From Clitopilus passeckerianus (lineage: Eukaryota; Basidiomycota; Agaricomycetes; Agaricales; Entolomataceae): a stretch of 64,000 nucleotides of DNA. The stretch is from assembly GCA_944990035.1 (NCBI GenBank), contig CALYLX010000127.1, positions 248,001 through 312,000 of the forward strand. Reading direction: 5' to 3'. The position numbers were made by a program, and so were the translations under genes. Under the pieces are notes generated by a model. It did not search any database, had not been told where the DNA came from, and saw only the letters and a list, made by a program, of their open reading frames with translations. Below, one piece after another: positions 1 to 12,286 of this stretch. Positions within the stretch are counted from its first letter, which is position 1. Each line of letters begins with the position of its first letter.

Positions 1-3000
1 GATAATTCTTCGGTACCGGTTGTTGCAGCATCTTTGCTATTTCCTTGAACAAGTCGCCGACCGTGATAAATGGTTCTTTTTGGACACAAAGGGTATACGG
101 AATTCTCTTGTGCCAGATGGTCAGGGTTGTCGTTGGTGTTAGTGTCGCAGAACGTGATAGTTCATCAGTGGAATATACATCCTGAATGTCGAAATTTGGA
201 GTGTGCAGAAACTTCCCGGAGAGACGTCTTTGGAGAAGAGGTGACAGTCCCGGACCCCCAGGGGGCGGAGAAGAAGGTCCCGAGTTTTCGGCAGTTTCTG
301 AGCTCTCTGATATTCGTTCAATCTTTGAGGAAGGGTTTGGAGGTATCGCCGGGATCGGTGGGGCTTCGGCATGTTCGTGCGTCTTCAATTCCGTTGAACG
401 ATTGCTGGCGCTCCGCATCGCTATGGTTCGATTAGCATTCCGACATTACATATGTGAAAGGGTAGACTGACCGCTTCGGGGCCTCCGGAGTACCTTGGGA
501 GGTTTATCTTCCACGTCGCGAGGGGACAGTGCCTGTTGTTCATGGGGAATCTCCGGAATACTCTGCTGTGGGCCAGCGTGGGTATCATTTATTGCACCAG
601 GAGAGTCGAATGTGCTTGAGCGTGAGCCGGCATTGCTCGGGGGAAGAATCAAAATATCCATCGTGTCTCCATTAGACGATGATTTGCTATTCTTCTTCTC
701 AGCGGCGCTGAATTGTAGCCTGCGTTTCGGGTCTGCTTGTTTGGTCTTCCCAGGAGCTTCCAGCCTTAGCTTCAAGGCCCCGGTATCGTCGAATATATCA
801 CATCTTTCGGCATCTTCTGCGACATGGTTGAAGCGAAGCGCAAGGTCGGATGCGAAAGCAAGGTCTGTCAAGTAAACCACGTAATGTTGTAGGTATGAAG
901 GTGGGTGGCCGGTCTCGTGGCAAAGTAACGCTTCCATCTGGCGTGGCCTCAGCTCCCCATTCCAACGTTGAATGACAGTCAGAAGGCTTTCCCAGACCAA
1001 ATGTGTATGTTGCCATGCTTGGTTGACTTCCTACGGAGGATTTTAAAATAATGTATGAGGAGGATGCATGGGACTCACTTGAACGAATGCCCTCCATTTT
1101 TCCTGACCATCCAGCCTAGTGTACACTATATCAGGCGGCTCTTCCTGGCGGTAGTCTTTTCGTCCGAAAACAAATTTCGTCACGACTACAGGTCGATAGA
1201 ACCCCGTCGGACGATTGCCTTCCTCAGCAGGTGGCAGGGGTTCAGGGGATTGCCTAAGCACTGCTGGGCCTAAGCCACTGGCAGCTGCGTCTTGGAAGTA
1301 ATCTTTTTCTCCATGAGAGCAAGATTCTCGTCGCCTAGAGAAGTTGTCGGATAGAGGGAATCTTGGTTCTGAGGATTGGCGGGCTTCAAAAGTTGCAGAC
1401 AAGGGAGCATCGGATCCGTTGTTGATACTAGCTATCCATGCATTATCCATTTGTTCCCCATATCGTTTTAGGGTGCTGAGGATTAGGGCCAGGTACACCA
1501 CGCCAGAGGCGAGGACGACACTAATCGCAACTCGAGCAGCTAATCGAAGACCCGGAGACAGAACCTTCACGCTGTCAGGTGAATCAACTAGCCATATGAA
1601 TGCGATTATCTCCGCAACGAAGAGAATGAGAGACCTAGAACATCACGGTTGAGTAAAGGAGTGTCATCTTACGCCGATTGAGAGGCATACCATGACAACC
1701 ATATGGCTGGTATCGACAAAAATATCCACACATTCCAGAAAGGCGCTGTTTTAGCCGCTTCACCTTCCTGGTTATGGGATTGGTAAGTTTGGTCCTCGTT
1801 GGTAGGCAGAAAGACCTACTTTAGCCCACTCAACCGCTTTGTGAATGGGTCGCATGATTGAGAATCGAATGATGTACGTGCAACTATAGATCAGGCTCAT
1901 CAAACCGCAGACTAGTGCTGCGAATGCGATGTAGCGAACAATTTCATCTGCGAAGACAGGTTCGATCTGCATCGAGGAGATGATAGCACTAGGGTACAAA
2001 TTCATATTCAGCGAGTACTAGAAATGTATGCCCAGCGAAGACTCACGTCAAGAGAAGAACAGCAACAATGTTCATAATCTCCCACTCCTTCGTCACGGCA
2101 TCGATAAACCTATTCCACAGCGTTTTGAGATTCTCGACCTCCGGGGGACATCGAGAAAGGTCATAGTAGGCATGAGCGCTGCCAGGCGTACGCCCTTCGC
2201 CTTCTTGGTTGTTCTTGATCTCCTCGCTATTCTGCTTGATGTTCTCTTTGATGGCGTTTTTGAGCCTCTCCCCGCTACACTGAACCTCCTTGAATATCTC
2301 GGTGACACGGCTATAGTAAAGCAAGGGAAGGAAAAGGAAAAGGCCGTTGAATGCTTGAATGGAATATCCTTCCCAGAACACGTCGCCATAGCCCGCTCTT
2401 CTTTCTGCGCGAGCTGGGAGGTCGTGCCAGTGGTGGCCCTGCCATGGAACCTGTCGCGCTCTCGTTGACGCAAGGAAGTTCCTCGGTTAGAGTAGCCAGC
2501 GACTGGCTATATGGGTTTCCCGGTGTATAACCATCCTTGATACTATATGGCCTTTGGATAGGGCGTCCTTCGGGTAAAAACCCATATCCAGAGTCTATCC
2601 TGACCGATCTTTTGTCCGTTGCATACGAATACCGGGAAGGTGATACAGGATCTGCGCAAATGAGCCGGAATGTAAGCATTCCCCCAGTTCTTAGAAATAT
2701 GACCACAAAGGTACCTTTAGGGTGACCATTTGCCCCGCTTTCATATGAGTACACGTACGATCGCCCCCCGATTGGTTGGATAGGCTTCAGGGAGGCGTCG
2801 TCCTGGCCAATCGCCAATGAAGCCAGTTGGGGCTCTGAAAAGGCCGAAGAATATATTGTAGGAGGTCGAGAAGACGATCCCTCGGTCGCCCAGGTCATGC
2901 CAACTGGACTGCCCTGCTGAGGCCGGGGGTGGCCACCGATAAGGGCTTGTTGAGAACTCAAAGCAGTGGTTGAGACACGAAGCTGCTGTTTGTCCTCCTT

Positions 3001-3009
3001 CTTGTTCAT
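1..3009 (-). CDS. Multi-pass membrane protein of an agaric-specific family, 3' end beyond the window
   Basis: I recognise the family by its segments but know no function for it. The first exon (from the ATG at 3009) encodes a polar, Ser/Pro-rich N-terminus. A second exon reads GYGDVFWEGYSIQAFNGLF, a hydrophobic segment, and KEWEIMNIVAVLLLT. It then splices to further hydrophobic stretches (VRYIAFAALVCGLMSLIYS, FWNVWIFLSIPAIWLSW, LFVAEIIAFIWLV, LAARVAISVVLASGVVYLAL), about six membrane segments in all, followed by a cytosolic-looking tail. Introns I can place are 1989-2046, 1768-1819, 1635-1672 (only 38 nt), 1031-1078 and 405-449; the boundary near 2.4-2.5 kb is uncertain. A TAA at 446-448 would end the frame, but it lies inside a 45-nt GTAATG...CAG intron containing a GCTAATC branch-site-like sequence. 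Splicing it keeps the frame, which is then open to base 1. If unspliced, the protein ends at 446. Confidence 0.8.
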
Positions 3010-3643
3010 AACCTAACTTTTGCCTTCAATGCTTATGAGAAGGAGGCCAAGCTCGTACAGAAGAGTGGCGCTTCGGGCTGGGGGCAGGTGAGCAGGGAAG
3101 CATTCTGTGTGTGGACCTTGACCTGGTGGCCCCATTCGGGGCATCACCGGAAGCGGGTGAGATTTGTATAGGTTCCTATCGGTTTGCCGATAGTATAAAG
3201 GCTTGCTGTCAACCAAGAACCAGCTGACATCGCAGAGCGCTGATGAGTTTCCAGAAAGATCCCATATGTTTGACGCCGAGTGGCTCGTGGTTGATGAGAA
3301 AGTGTCAAGCGGGCGCCTAAAAGCGCCAACAGAGGGGATATTGATTCCGTCATGAACGCGGTTTAGATCAGCTTCAAAACTCTGTTTCTTTCTGTGTGAA
3401 CACTAACAATGGGAGCTAATGCCAACCGATGGAAAGGAAGTCGTACGCGGCTGAGCAGAACTTGTTGGAACATTGAACTTAAAATACCCTGATGACGGTG
3501 AATATCTGATACTTTGCTACTCTTCTGTAATTACTACATTAATCCTTCCACAATGGAGTATTCTAATATTTCTCTGAAGTATCATCTAAGAACCTTGATA
3601 TGTATGAACTGGCTTCATGGTCGGTATCGGAATAGAACCTCCT
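3010..3643. other. Intergenic space between the membrane-protein and oxidoreductase genes
   Basis: This stretch holds the upstream flank of the membrane-protein gene (-) and the downstream flank of the flavin oxidoreductase gene (-). Two minus-strand open frames of 67-69 codons (3013-3216 and 3144-3353) have no recognisable motif. I see no support for a gene here. Confidence 0.5.
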
Positions 3644-4976
3644 TCAGAGACGGTTCACCGGGTGCGAGAGTTCCCCCGAAGATGGGTTCTGGTTTGCAAA
3701 CGGATAGTCGGTATATCCCAGAGCGCCGTCCTGTCCTGGCAAGTAATATGTTTTTCGGTCACCGGCATTCAGGGGAATATCATTTTCAAGACGATAGGGC
3801 AAGTCAGGCTGCAAGGTGAAGTGAGCATCAACATGAAGTGCTTGTATTCGTGTCACGACTTACGTTGGAGATGAACAACCTTCCGAATGCAATGAGGTCG
3901 CCTTTGGTCTCGGCAACTTGGATGCCATAATCCCTCGTATAGCCGCCAGCACTGATCAGTCTGGTCTGCCTAGACCCATCGCCGCTGCCGTAGATCTCGC
4001 GGATGAAATCGTTTGACCAGTGGGATGGCACCGTGCCTGCCTCCCTCGTTGTGCTCCCATTGACGCGAGGTTCGACCAAGTGAACGTAGGCAAGGTTGGG
4101 GTAAAGCTTTCGCAGTTGAGCTGCAACGTAACCGAAAGTGGGCTTCGGGTCATTCATTCCCATATCTACACATCTCTCGTCAGTCCTCTGAGATGATTTA
4201 CTTCAGACGAAGGAAGAACTTGCCTTGGAATGTACCCCACGGGCTGAAACGAATTCCAGTCTTAGTTTGACCGACACGCTTCGTCACAGCATCGACAACC
4301 TCCAATGCAAACCGAGCACGGTTTTCAACGCTTCCACCATACTCGTCCGTGCGCTTGTTGCTCGTGTCTTGCAAGAACTGGTCGATGAGATATCCGTTGG
4401 CACCATGAATTTCGACACCGTCAAAGCCGGCTTTGAACACGGCGTTTTCAGCAGCGGTCGCGTAAAGTTCGACATACTCCTTAATCTCGCTGATGGTGAG
4501 AGGTCGTGGGACGTCCTTACGGTCGGCCAAAGGAATGTCGGAAGCTGAGACGTAGGGAAGGCTAGGGTCATCTGCTTCAAGTTCTTTGGGATGGGCTGCT
4601 CGACCCAATGCCCAGAGCTGCAGGTAAATGTAGGATCCACGAGCATGAACGGCATCAGTGACCTGTACCCGAATCAGTGAATGTCAAGAAGCATTGTTTG
4701 ACAGATGCTCACCTTCTTCCAAGATTCTTTCTGCTCGTCAGACCATATTCCAGGTACATGGGTGTATCCGCCTGCACGTGCTGCGATGAAGGTAGCTTCG
4801 GAGACCAGCAGTGTTCCGGGTGTACTAGCACGTTGAGCATAGTATTCCGAGACCACAGGTTGGATTGGTACATGGCCATTGACGGCACGCAAGCGCGTCA
4901 AGGGAGCCAGCACTACACGATGCTGAAGTTGCAAGTCGCCTACTTGTATAGGTTGAAAGAGTTTTGACGAAGACAT
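3644..4976 (-). CDS. Old yellow enzyme family NADPH:flavin oxidoreductase
   Basis: A flavin (FMN) ene-reductase of the TIM-barrel old-yellow-enzyme family, which reduces activated C=C bonds of alpha,beta-unsaturated carbonyls with NAD(P)H. The coding exons are 4976-4713, 4662-4224, 4165-3864 and 3808-3644, giving 389 residues, a normal length. Visible hallmarks are the N-terminal APLTRLR motif, the substrate-binding His/Asn pair with the proton-donor Tyr in HGANGY (H174, N177, Y179), the following YLIDQFLQDTSNKRTDEYGG stretch, RFSPWGTFQDM, and a C-terminal FGRLFISNPDLPYRL phosphate-binding region. The second intron (4166-4223) begins with GC instead of GT (CAAG/GCAAGT), and the reading frame supports it. 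The gene is divergent from the acetyltransferase, whose start is 450 bp away. The physiological substrate is unknown. Confidence 0.93.
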
Positions 4977-5426
4977 CCCGAGAGTTAAAAGGGAAGTTGT
5001 AGAAGTATTGGAGGCGAATGGAAGCTGGAGGAGCGGGTTGATTCTGGGGAGTAGATTGCGATAGTCATCTCGTTAAATATATCCGCAGAATTGTATAGCC
5101 AGGTAAATCTTCGGCTTGGTGAGTAACCAAGCGATGGACCAATGCTGAGTGAGCTCGCAACAGTGGACGATGGTGCAACGGTCCCGCAATATGGTCCACC
5201 ATGGATTAGGTAATGGCTCGGAAGCGGTTGCCGGTAATCCCCATTAGGTTATCAGGATGAACTCGTCAGTATATTGATGGGCCTCGATTAGATCTTCGTC
5301 AAGCTTGGCTTCGAGTCTGACTGTAGTCGAGTCAGTTTGCAACGTCAGTACTCTGGGCCTTAGAAAGCCGCAATGTCAATTTACTATTTATAATATTACC
5401 TTGCTCAGCAGTTTTGGCCGACCACC
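4977..5426. promoter_or_regulatory. Shared divergent promoter region of oxidoreductase and N-acetyltransferase genes
   Basis: The 450 bp between two divergently oriented start codons must hold both promoters. An AT-rich TTAAATATATC stretch lies near 5074, about 100 bp upstream of the oxidoreductase start. No operator-like inverted repeat is evident to me. Co-regulation is an inference from the layout only. Confidence 0.4.
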
Positions 5427-6678
5427 ATGCCGATCACAAACGGGACTCTTCAAGGAGGAAACTACATCAAGAAGCTTCCGTCTCCGTATACCGAGGAGCA
5501 AGTGAAGTCGTATCTCAACCAGATAGAGTACCCAGGAGCAAATGAGAATGGCGCTATTTCGGGCCATCTCACTTCGCTGGAGAATCTGACGCTGGTGATG
5601 AGGCTTCATTTGCTCGCATTTCCATTCGAAAATACCGCAATGCACTAGTGAGTAGAAATTCAATGAGAACGAGGATATTTCATCTCAATGCCCTCCATCA
5701 ACAGTACAGCCGAGCATAAGATGGATGTTAGCTTTCAAGGCGCCTTCAACCGTCTTGTGTTGAATAGAATGGGCTCTTACTGCTATGGACAGAACTCTGT
5801 CATGCTCGGAATGTTAAGAGGCCTGGGATACAGGTAGAACTCATCCAACCCATTAGGCAGCAAACTAAGGCAAATCTTTCAGAGTATATCCTGGACATGC
5901 GAGAGTTAATGGAGCGCATGCCTCAGCTGGTGCCGCCCCTCAATACGGCGCAAAGAGTCATATGGTGCTCTTTGTTCAGCCAATCGCGAACAGCAATGAA
6001 ACGTACATCGTTGACGTCGGTTTTGGCTCTCCTGGGCTGGCGAGGCCCATGCTTTTGTCAGAAGGGAATATTTCGAGAGGAGCGATGGCGCCAGAAATGC
6101 ATACGCTAGGACGTAGACCTCACCCCCAATCTAGTATAGGCGTGTCAAGTCTCTTCCTGATTCCAAAAACGACGCGCTAACCTATAGATGCTCCCCGTTT
6201 AGATGCTACGAATGACCAATCCCACTTTCTGTGGACGATGGAGATGTTTCACGAAGGAGCCAACCCTCCAGTACATCAACTAATGTACACATTCAGCGAG
6301 GAAGAAATCTTCCCACCCGAGATGGAACAAGGTTCCTTTGGAGTCTCCCAACAACCGGAAATCATCTTCGGCCAGCACGTCTTGTGCTGCAAGTATGTTC
6401 GGCTCTCCGAAGATAGGTTTGCCCTCAACCTTGGCGACGGAGAGGTGACACCACCATCCAAATTTGACGCCGACGACGACTCGTTGGTAAGGTACACGCT
6501 TTTTGGCGGACAAGTCAAGCGCGTCGCCGGCGGCTCGTCAACTGTAATCCGAGAACTGACAACCGAGGCTCAGAGGATACAAGCGCTTAGGGAGGTGTTT
6601 GGGCTGAATATCCCGGACGAAGCGGAGAAATATATTCAGGGTAGAATCCCGGCATTCAGTTCTGCCAACGCGACCTGA
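5427..6678 (+). CDS. Arylamine N-acetyltransferase (NAT)
   Basis: A cytosolic acyl-CoA-dependent arylamine/arylhydrazine N-acyltransferase; fungal members use acetyl-CoA or malonyl-CoA. The coding exons are 5427-5647, 5705-5833, 5883-6133 and 6188-6678, giving 363 residues. The catalytic triad is readable: C100 in GSYCYGQN, H143 in KSHMVLFV and D161 in YIVDVGFG. N-terminal features such as LHLLAFPFENTAMHY and the PGHARVNG strand also fit the family. All three introns are 49-57 nt with matching phases. The gene is divergent from the old-yellow-enzyme gene and 1.3 kb upstream of a drug exporter. In some fungi NAT genes sit in clusters that detoxify plant benzoxazolinones; whether that applies here is not shown by the sequence. 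Confidence 0.93.
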
Positions 6679-7982
6679 ACGACGGGTCGCAATGGGTATG
6701 AAATGCCGTATAAACAGGGCATGTCGTCATTAAATACCATGTCATGTAACTATTCTTTCCCTCTGGTGTTTAACATCGTTTAAGACTGGAGCATACACAA
6801 ACGGCCTGCCTTGTGGCGCAAGCTCCTCTTTGCATCGGTGTACCAATTGCTAAATTCTTGGAGCGGATCATAACCAGAGATTGCAACCTCTTGCGACATT
6901 TTACGCAAAATATGATTAAACGAGATAATCTGATCGAGTCGCATATTTGCGTCCGTGAAACCATGGGATGAAAACATTACACGAGATTCGCTTGTACTCA
7001 TTACACCGAGACGGCCATTCAATATTTGAGAAGCTTTGAGCACGACTGATGAATCCACTGCCACTCACTGCACATATTACCTCCCACATAATTACAAATG
7101 GTAGTGATGGCTCAAACCTACAAGAGAACATGTACAATGACTTCGACTTGGCTTGTCGAGTACTTGAGTTACCGGACCGGCATTAGAGAAAAGCGAGCGT
7201 CAAATTTCTGATGACTAATCGAATGCATGTTGCCCTTTGCCTCAACACACGCTTGTGAGGCACTCAGCACCTGCAGATCTATCGATATCTGGCACATCTC
7301 TGTGGCTAAACTCATATTGAAGTGGCTATGACGGGAAACTCGAGGCTGAAGAGCTGCGAACGTTCGCTGTGTGTCATGGCCCTGACTAATATCTGGTTCC
7401 TTCGCTCCAAACGAGGTACCCTCGAGCATCTGGCTTGTTGGTAAATTTTACTGCCGGTTCATCAAGCGATGGTCTGAGGAGCAATCCCAGAGACCACGTC
7501 AGCCAAGTACTTGGATGCGACTGGCGCCATTCTTTTGCTCAAAGAGTGGATGTGTCAGCACTAGCACCCCGCCAAGGCATGCCCCATTTGGAAGATTGAT
7601 GCGTATTTTTCGACGCGACGAAACCGCACAGAAGTCGTCAGTATACCTTCACAATTTGTTGCAAGCCTCAAGAATTGACAATGTTGGTACAGTATGAGTC
7701 AAAACAGTTGAGTTCTCTAGCCTTTTAGGTGAGTCAAGCGTTTTTTATCTGCTATCTAGATTCAAATCTTTGGAAAATTAGTAACCGTCTCAATGTCATG
7801 GCCGAGGCGGAGCGGACGGACCCGCAAAAATATCTAACATGCAAATTCTCATCCAAGCATGGTATCTAAGCGTACCGGCAATGGCTTACCGGCAAATGGG
7901 ATCTAGCCATACGACAGACGATAAAGACGCTCCCGTGGTTCTATGGACAGTCCGATATTCTTTCTTCGCTTCTTCCCTCTCC
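6679..7982. other. Intergenic region with weak minus-strand coding-like segments
   Basis: Two minus-strand frames (7429-7169 and 7064-6780) could be exons. The first ends at CCG/GTAACT and could splice at CTTGTAG to continue as RFEPSLPFVIMWE before the frame is lost. The second reads KASQILNGRLGVMSTSES. No domain is recognisable and no satisfactory full gene model emerges, so this may be a decayed gene. The last few hundred bases are the promoter of the MFS gene. Confidence 0.3.
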
Positions 7983-10092
7983 ATGGCGTCATCCCTCCCG
8001 CCACTAAACGCATCCGCTCGCTCATCTACGACGATGATTGAAGTACCGCACTTTGACGTCGACGTCAAGCCTACGCTTTCTGATCCGAAATCACCTCGAT
8101 CTCCCCTGGAGCAAGAAATTACAAGAGACGAAGCTGCTTTCGAGAGCTATGGCGATGACGACCCCCATGAACCGGAACCTAAATCGTCTACCTTCATCTC
8201 TCCTACTGCCTCAACAACTTCAACGCAGCACGAACCAGAACAGGATCCCAATGAAGTTGCTTGGGATGGGCCCGATGATCCTGCAAATCCTCAGAACTGG
8301 TCAGTACGGTACAAATGGTTCATTACCGTACTTTGCTGCGTTATGACGGTGAACGTGTAAGTTACCGCACTCTCGTTTGCTGAGAATGTCGCTGAATCAT
8401 GGTCTTCTAGGACTTTCGCTTCTTCCGCACCAACATCGGCAGTTACTGGTATTAGACAACAATTCGACGTCCCAGCAGAGGTAACATACCTAATAACGAC
8501 GGTTTTCCTTCTCGGCTACACCTTTGGGGTATGTTTTTCCTCTTTACGAGTTCGAATTTCAACTGACCGTCGAATATTAGCCGTTATTCTGGGGACCTGG
8601 TAGTGAAGTCGTCGGTCGACGACCGATCTTCAGAGTGACGCTGGTTCTCTACACTCTGTTCCATCTCGGTCAAGCCTTGGCACCCAACATCGAGACCCTC
8701 TTGATTACCCGTTTCCTTTCTGGTTTCTTTGCTTGCGCTCCTCTCACAAATTGTGGTGGTGTGATCGCGGATATCTGGTCAGCAGCTGGACGAGGACTAG
8801 CTACCAGCATTTTCACTGCCTCCGTCTTCCTTGGCCCCGTCATTGGTCCCATCATCTCCGGATAGTAAGGCTTTCTTGTCGTATTCCACCATCATGATTT
8901 CTATTAACCTTCTTCCCTCCAGCATGGTCGAGAGCGGTCTCAGCTGGAGATGGGTCTTCTGGATCATGATGATCTTTGCTGGCTCCTGTTCTATAGTCGT
9001 CATCATCTTCCTTCCCGAAACCTACGCGCCCATCCTGCTTGCCAAGAAGACAAAGCAGATCAGGAAGCAGGACCCTAGCTCCAAGATTTGGGCCCCACAT
9101 GAGAAGCAGGATTGGTCGATGAAGGGCCTCGTTCACCGAACGATCTTCCGACCATTCCAGATGCTGTTCATGGAGCCTGTTCTCGTTCTTGTGACTATCT
9201 ACCTTTCCCTCGTCTACGGCGTTCTCTATGCTCGTAAGTTCTCTTTCTCTACCGACTCCTGGCTCGTGTCTAACATATTATATAGTCTTCCAGGCCTTCC
9301 CTATTGTCTACGTCGTTAAGAGACACTTCACCATTGGTCAAGACGGTCTCATGTTCATTGGCGTTGGCATCGGAACTACCATCGGCTCGTGCCTCAACTA
9401 TTACCTCAGCCGGCATTACAAGACCCTCATCAAGACCTGGAAGGGATTTCCACCTCCAGAGCAGCGACTCTTTGGCGCTATGATCGGCGGACCTGGGCTG
9501 GTGATTGGCGCATTCTGGCTGGGTTGGACTGGACAATACCCGAGTATTCCTTGGTATGTGCCAGGTCTCAGCACCATCTTGCTGGGAGCCAGCATCAGTA
9601 TGATCTTCATGTCGTTCTTGGTAAGCCTTTCCCATCCTTCTCCTCGACACGGGTTCCGATCCCTTCTTCTGTAGAGCTACCTCGTCGATACCTACCTGAT
9701 GTTCAGCGCCTCCGCCTTCGCTGCTAATACCATGATTCGATCTGCTGTCGCCGCTGCATTCCCTCTGTTCACCGTACAGATGTTCACTAACGTGAGTTGT
9801 ATCCATGTCCTTTATTCGTCTTCCGAAACTAACTTCTTATCCTCCAGCTCGGCGTCAACTGGGCATGCACTCTTATCGGTCTAATTGCACTCGTTCTGGC
9901 ACCTAGTCCCTTCCTTTTTTACAAGTTCGGCCCTGCGATTCGAACGAAGAGCAAATTTGCTCCCTGTATCGTAAGTCTGACCTACTTTCCCCAAGATTAT
10001 TGATCTGACCGAATGACTTTTAGGATCTCAAAATTGCCGCTGCTATGAAAGAGGAGCAGGCAAACGCAGAAAAGTCTGCGCAATCTGCCTGA
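7983..10092 (+). CDS. MFS transporter, DHA1-type drug:H+ antiporter
   Basis: A plasma-membrane exporter of the major facilitator superfamily, related to fungal multidrug and polyamine exporters. The exons are 7983-8356, 8411-8528, 8581-8864, 8923-9233, 9286-9620, 9675-9791, 9848-9970 and 10024-10092, giving 576 residues. A long acidic Ser/Pro cytosolic N-terminus leads to the family's DPNEVAWDGPDDPANPQNW box. Twelve hydrophobic segments follow. The loop motif GPLFWGPGSEVVGRRPIF (motif A) and the GPVIGPIISGY segment (motif C, typical of antiporters) are clear, as is the central FLPETYAPILLAKK loop. I chose the ATG at 7983 (MASSLPPLNAS); an in-frame codon at 7839 would add an unlikely leader. 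The substrate cannot be deduced. It could export products of the neighbouring oxidoreductase and acetyltransferase, but that is conjecture. Confidence 0.94.
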
Positions 10093-10390
10093 ACTCCGTG
10101 ACCTACCTTTTCGTTCTTTCATTTCTCTGGCCTTCATGGACGCTTTCCACGCAATGGTTTAATCCTGGCATTACACAACAACTATTTCTTCCTGGCAACT
10201 TTCAAACATAGACTTCATCGTGTCGAGCATCACTTGTAGCTATAGCATCGTCATTCGCACCAATTACGAACTTACAATATTTCTAACTAAATATCCTTAT
10301 TTTCCATACCAAATGCTCTACCACAGTACATAGAACGTTACCAAAAGATGTAACGATTGATTAAAAAGAAATAAAAAATCAATTTAATAG
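10093..10390. other. Convergent intergenic region
   Basis: The tail-to-tail space between the MFS gene and the F-box-like gene. It is AT-rich with AATAAAAAATC-type sequence near 10370, consistent with 3' untranslated and polyadenylation regions. Nothing else is seen. Confidence 0.4.
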
Positions 10391-12286
10391 TCACGGCTGC
10401 CATTGTGAAGACGTCCTTTCGATCTCGTACAGGTCAATATTCCTCTCTAGAGCGACCTCTTCTGCCTCCCTTCTTACTGCGATGTCAATATTTCCCTGCG
10501 ATTTCCACTCAATACCTATCTTGTTCCATCCCGTAACCCTCACTGCATCAGCAATTGCCACCGTCTCTCGCTCCCAGCTCTGAATCCAGAAGTGACTATT
10601 ATCTATGGTAACAGCAGTAGCCTTCATGGATCCGTCTTCGTTCATGATTTTCGCTTTTCGCTCAATCACCAGGGGAGTGAGGTCGCAGTTATAGAAGCGA
10701 GCGGTCTCCAACTGGGCCATCTGTGTGATAGCAGCATCGATAGCATACTCGTCCGTGTACCATTCTAGCTCGAACTGAGATTCGGATATGGTCAAGACCC
10801 GAAGTGAGTGGGCGATTTTGGTTAGGAAAGTCAAGAGGTCGCTATTTGAAGGCCCTCCTACGTTGTCTAGAGTGACCTCCGTAAGAGCGGGTGTCGGCGC
10901 TGGGATGAATCTGAGCAATGCCTCTCCGTATAGGTCAAGGTCCAACAGCGTAAGTTTCCGCAGGTTTGGGCACCATGTCCCGATATCAGCTTCCTATAGG
11001 ATGTGAGTACGGAAGGAGAATGTTGCATTGATTAAACAACCAACCTGGTCCAAGTTCGATCTGACATCCAGGCAGTGGAATCGGGAATTCTGGTGACGAG
11101 CTCTGGAGCCCCGTACAGAAAGGACTTCGCACTGCTCCCATCCGGATATGACTTGCTGCAACGCGCGGATCGAGAGAGCCTCGACCAAAGCAGAAAGTGA
11201 AAATTCTTTCACATTACGCAGTGCGTTGAGGTGGGGAAAGATGGTGTTTGCGTGTTTGCGGGTTGTTATCTTCAATGTAAGTGACTGAAGGGAAGTAGCT
11301 GCTAAGATTATGCCAGCTATCGCTGTGTCGAACGACATGGAGAAGAATTGGGTATCATAGCATTCTGCAATGAGGTGCTTAACACAGCTACTTTTATCCG
11401 GCCAGAGTCGGAGCAGGTGCGCGAGACCAAAGACAGCAGGCGATGAGTTGGATCTACCGGCTTGGAGCAGAGATGCCTCCATCGCAGCAGCATGCCAGGC
11501 TCTTGAGACACTAACAAGCTTCATGACGTGTGAAGGCCAGTTGAAAGTGTGGAAGTCGATGCAATTCTGTATTATCTTGAAAAGTGCGGACTTGGGGAGG
11601 ATGGGTACGACTCTGCAATGGTTCGTAGAAGTGGGGAGTACGTGAGCTTGGAATGTGTAAATTCCCGGGGCTTTCCAATCCAAAGGATAATCCGGATCCA
11701 GGGGGTCATAAGAGACGAACCCTCTATTTAGATGTAGGAACTGGACGAAGGCGGAGTTGGGTGGAGTAAAGAGGCCTGTCGTTTCGTAAACAATTTTCCA
11801 AGGTGTTTCCTCAACGGGATGTGTCGGTCGTAGAGGAATGTTAGTGCTAGGCTGCAATGGTCTCAGCCGCAAGCTGGTCATGTCCTCCATGACGGTTCGG
11901 TCGTCATAAATCTCGAGTATAATGGACATCAGACGATGGTTGGGCTTGCGACTTTGCCTCGCTAGTCGGCGTTCTACGCATTCACCACTCATAGCCAGAT
12001 CCGGCATACCCCAGTAGTGAAGATCCATTCGTCGCGTCATCACCTACGCCGTGAGTATGATGAGCATCTTTGCCCCGGATACTTTGGAAACGGAACTCAC
12101 CAGCTCATCATTCGGCAGTAGGTTACGGTCATGTAGGATAATCAGGTTGATACCAGCGTAGTGCTTTCGGGCCTCTGGACACAGGACGACTGTGACCAGA
12201 CAGAGTCTTCCATCACGAATGATACCAGGGCCATCGCCCATGGAACAGGTGGAACCTGCAACCCAGAATGTCTGGCCGTCGCTCAT
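10391..12286 (-). CDS. F-box-like protein with degenerate leucine-rich C-terminus
   Basis: Three exons (12286-12101, 12043-11045, 10993-10391) give 595 residues, and all junctions keep frame. Around residues 210-250 the sequence ILPKSALFKIIQNCIDFHTF...VSRAWHAAAMEASLL resembles a divergent F-box, the Skp1-binding helix bundle of SCF ubiquitin-ligase adaptors. The rest has widely spaced L-x-x-L-x-L patterns (SLQSLTLKI, NLRKLTLLDLDLYG, LTEVTLDNVGG, SLRVLTISES), as in the irregular leucine-rich repeats of the large agaric F-box family. No partner or target can be inferred. The start was set at the first ATG in the open frame (MSDGQTFWVAGST). An upstream exon is possible but none is obvious. Confidence 0.72.

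Noticed and set aside
446..448. Taking TAA as the end of the first gene and 418-1 as a separate gene
   Set aside because: The downstream frame is the same frame, and a well-formed 45-nt intron removes the stop. One gene is simpler, although two genes cannot be excluded.
7839..7982. Extended N-terminus of the MFS transporter from 7839
   Set aside because: The extra 48 codons lack the composition of the family's N-terminus, and the ATG at 7983 is followed by the usual Ser/Pro/acidic leader.
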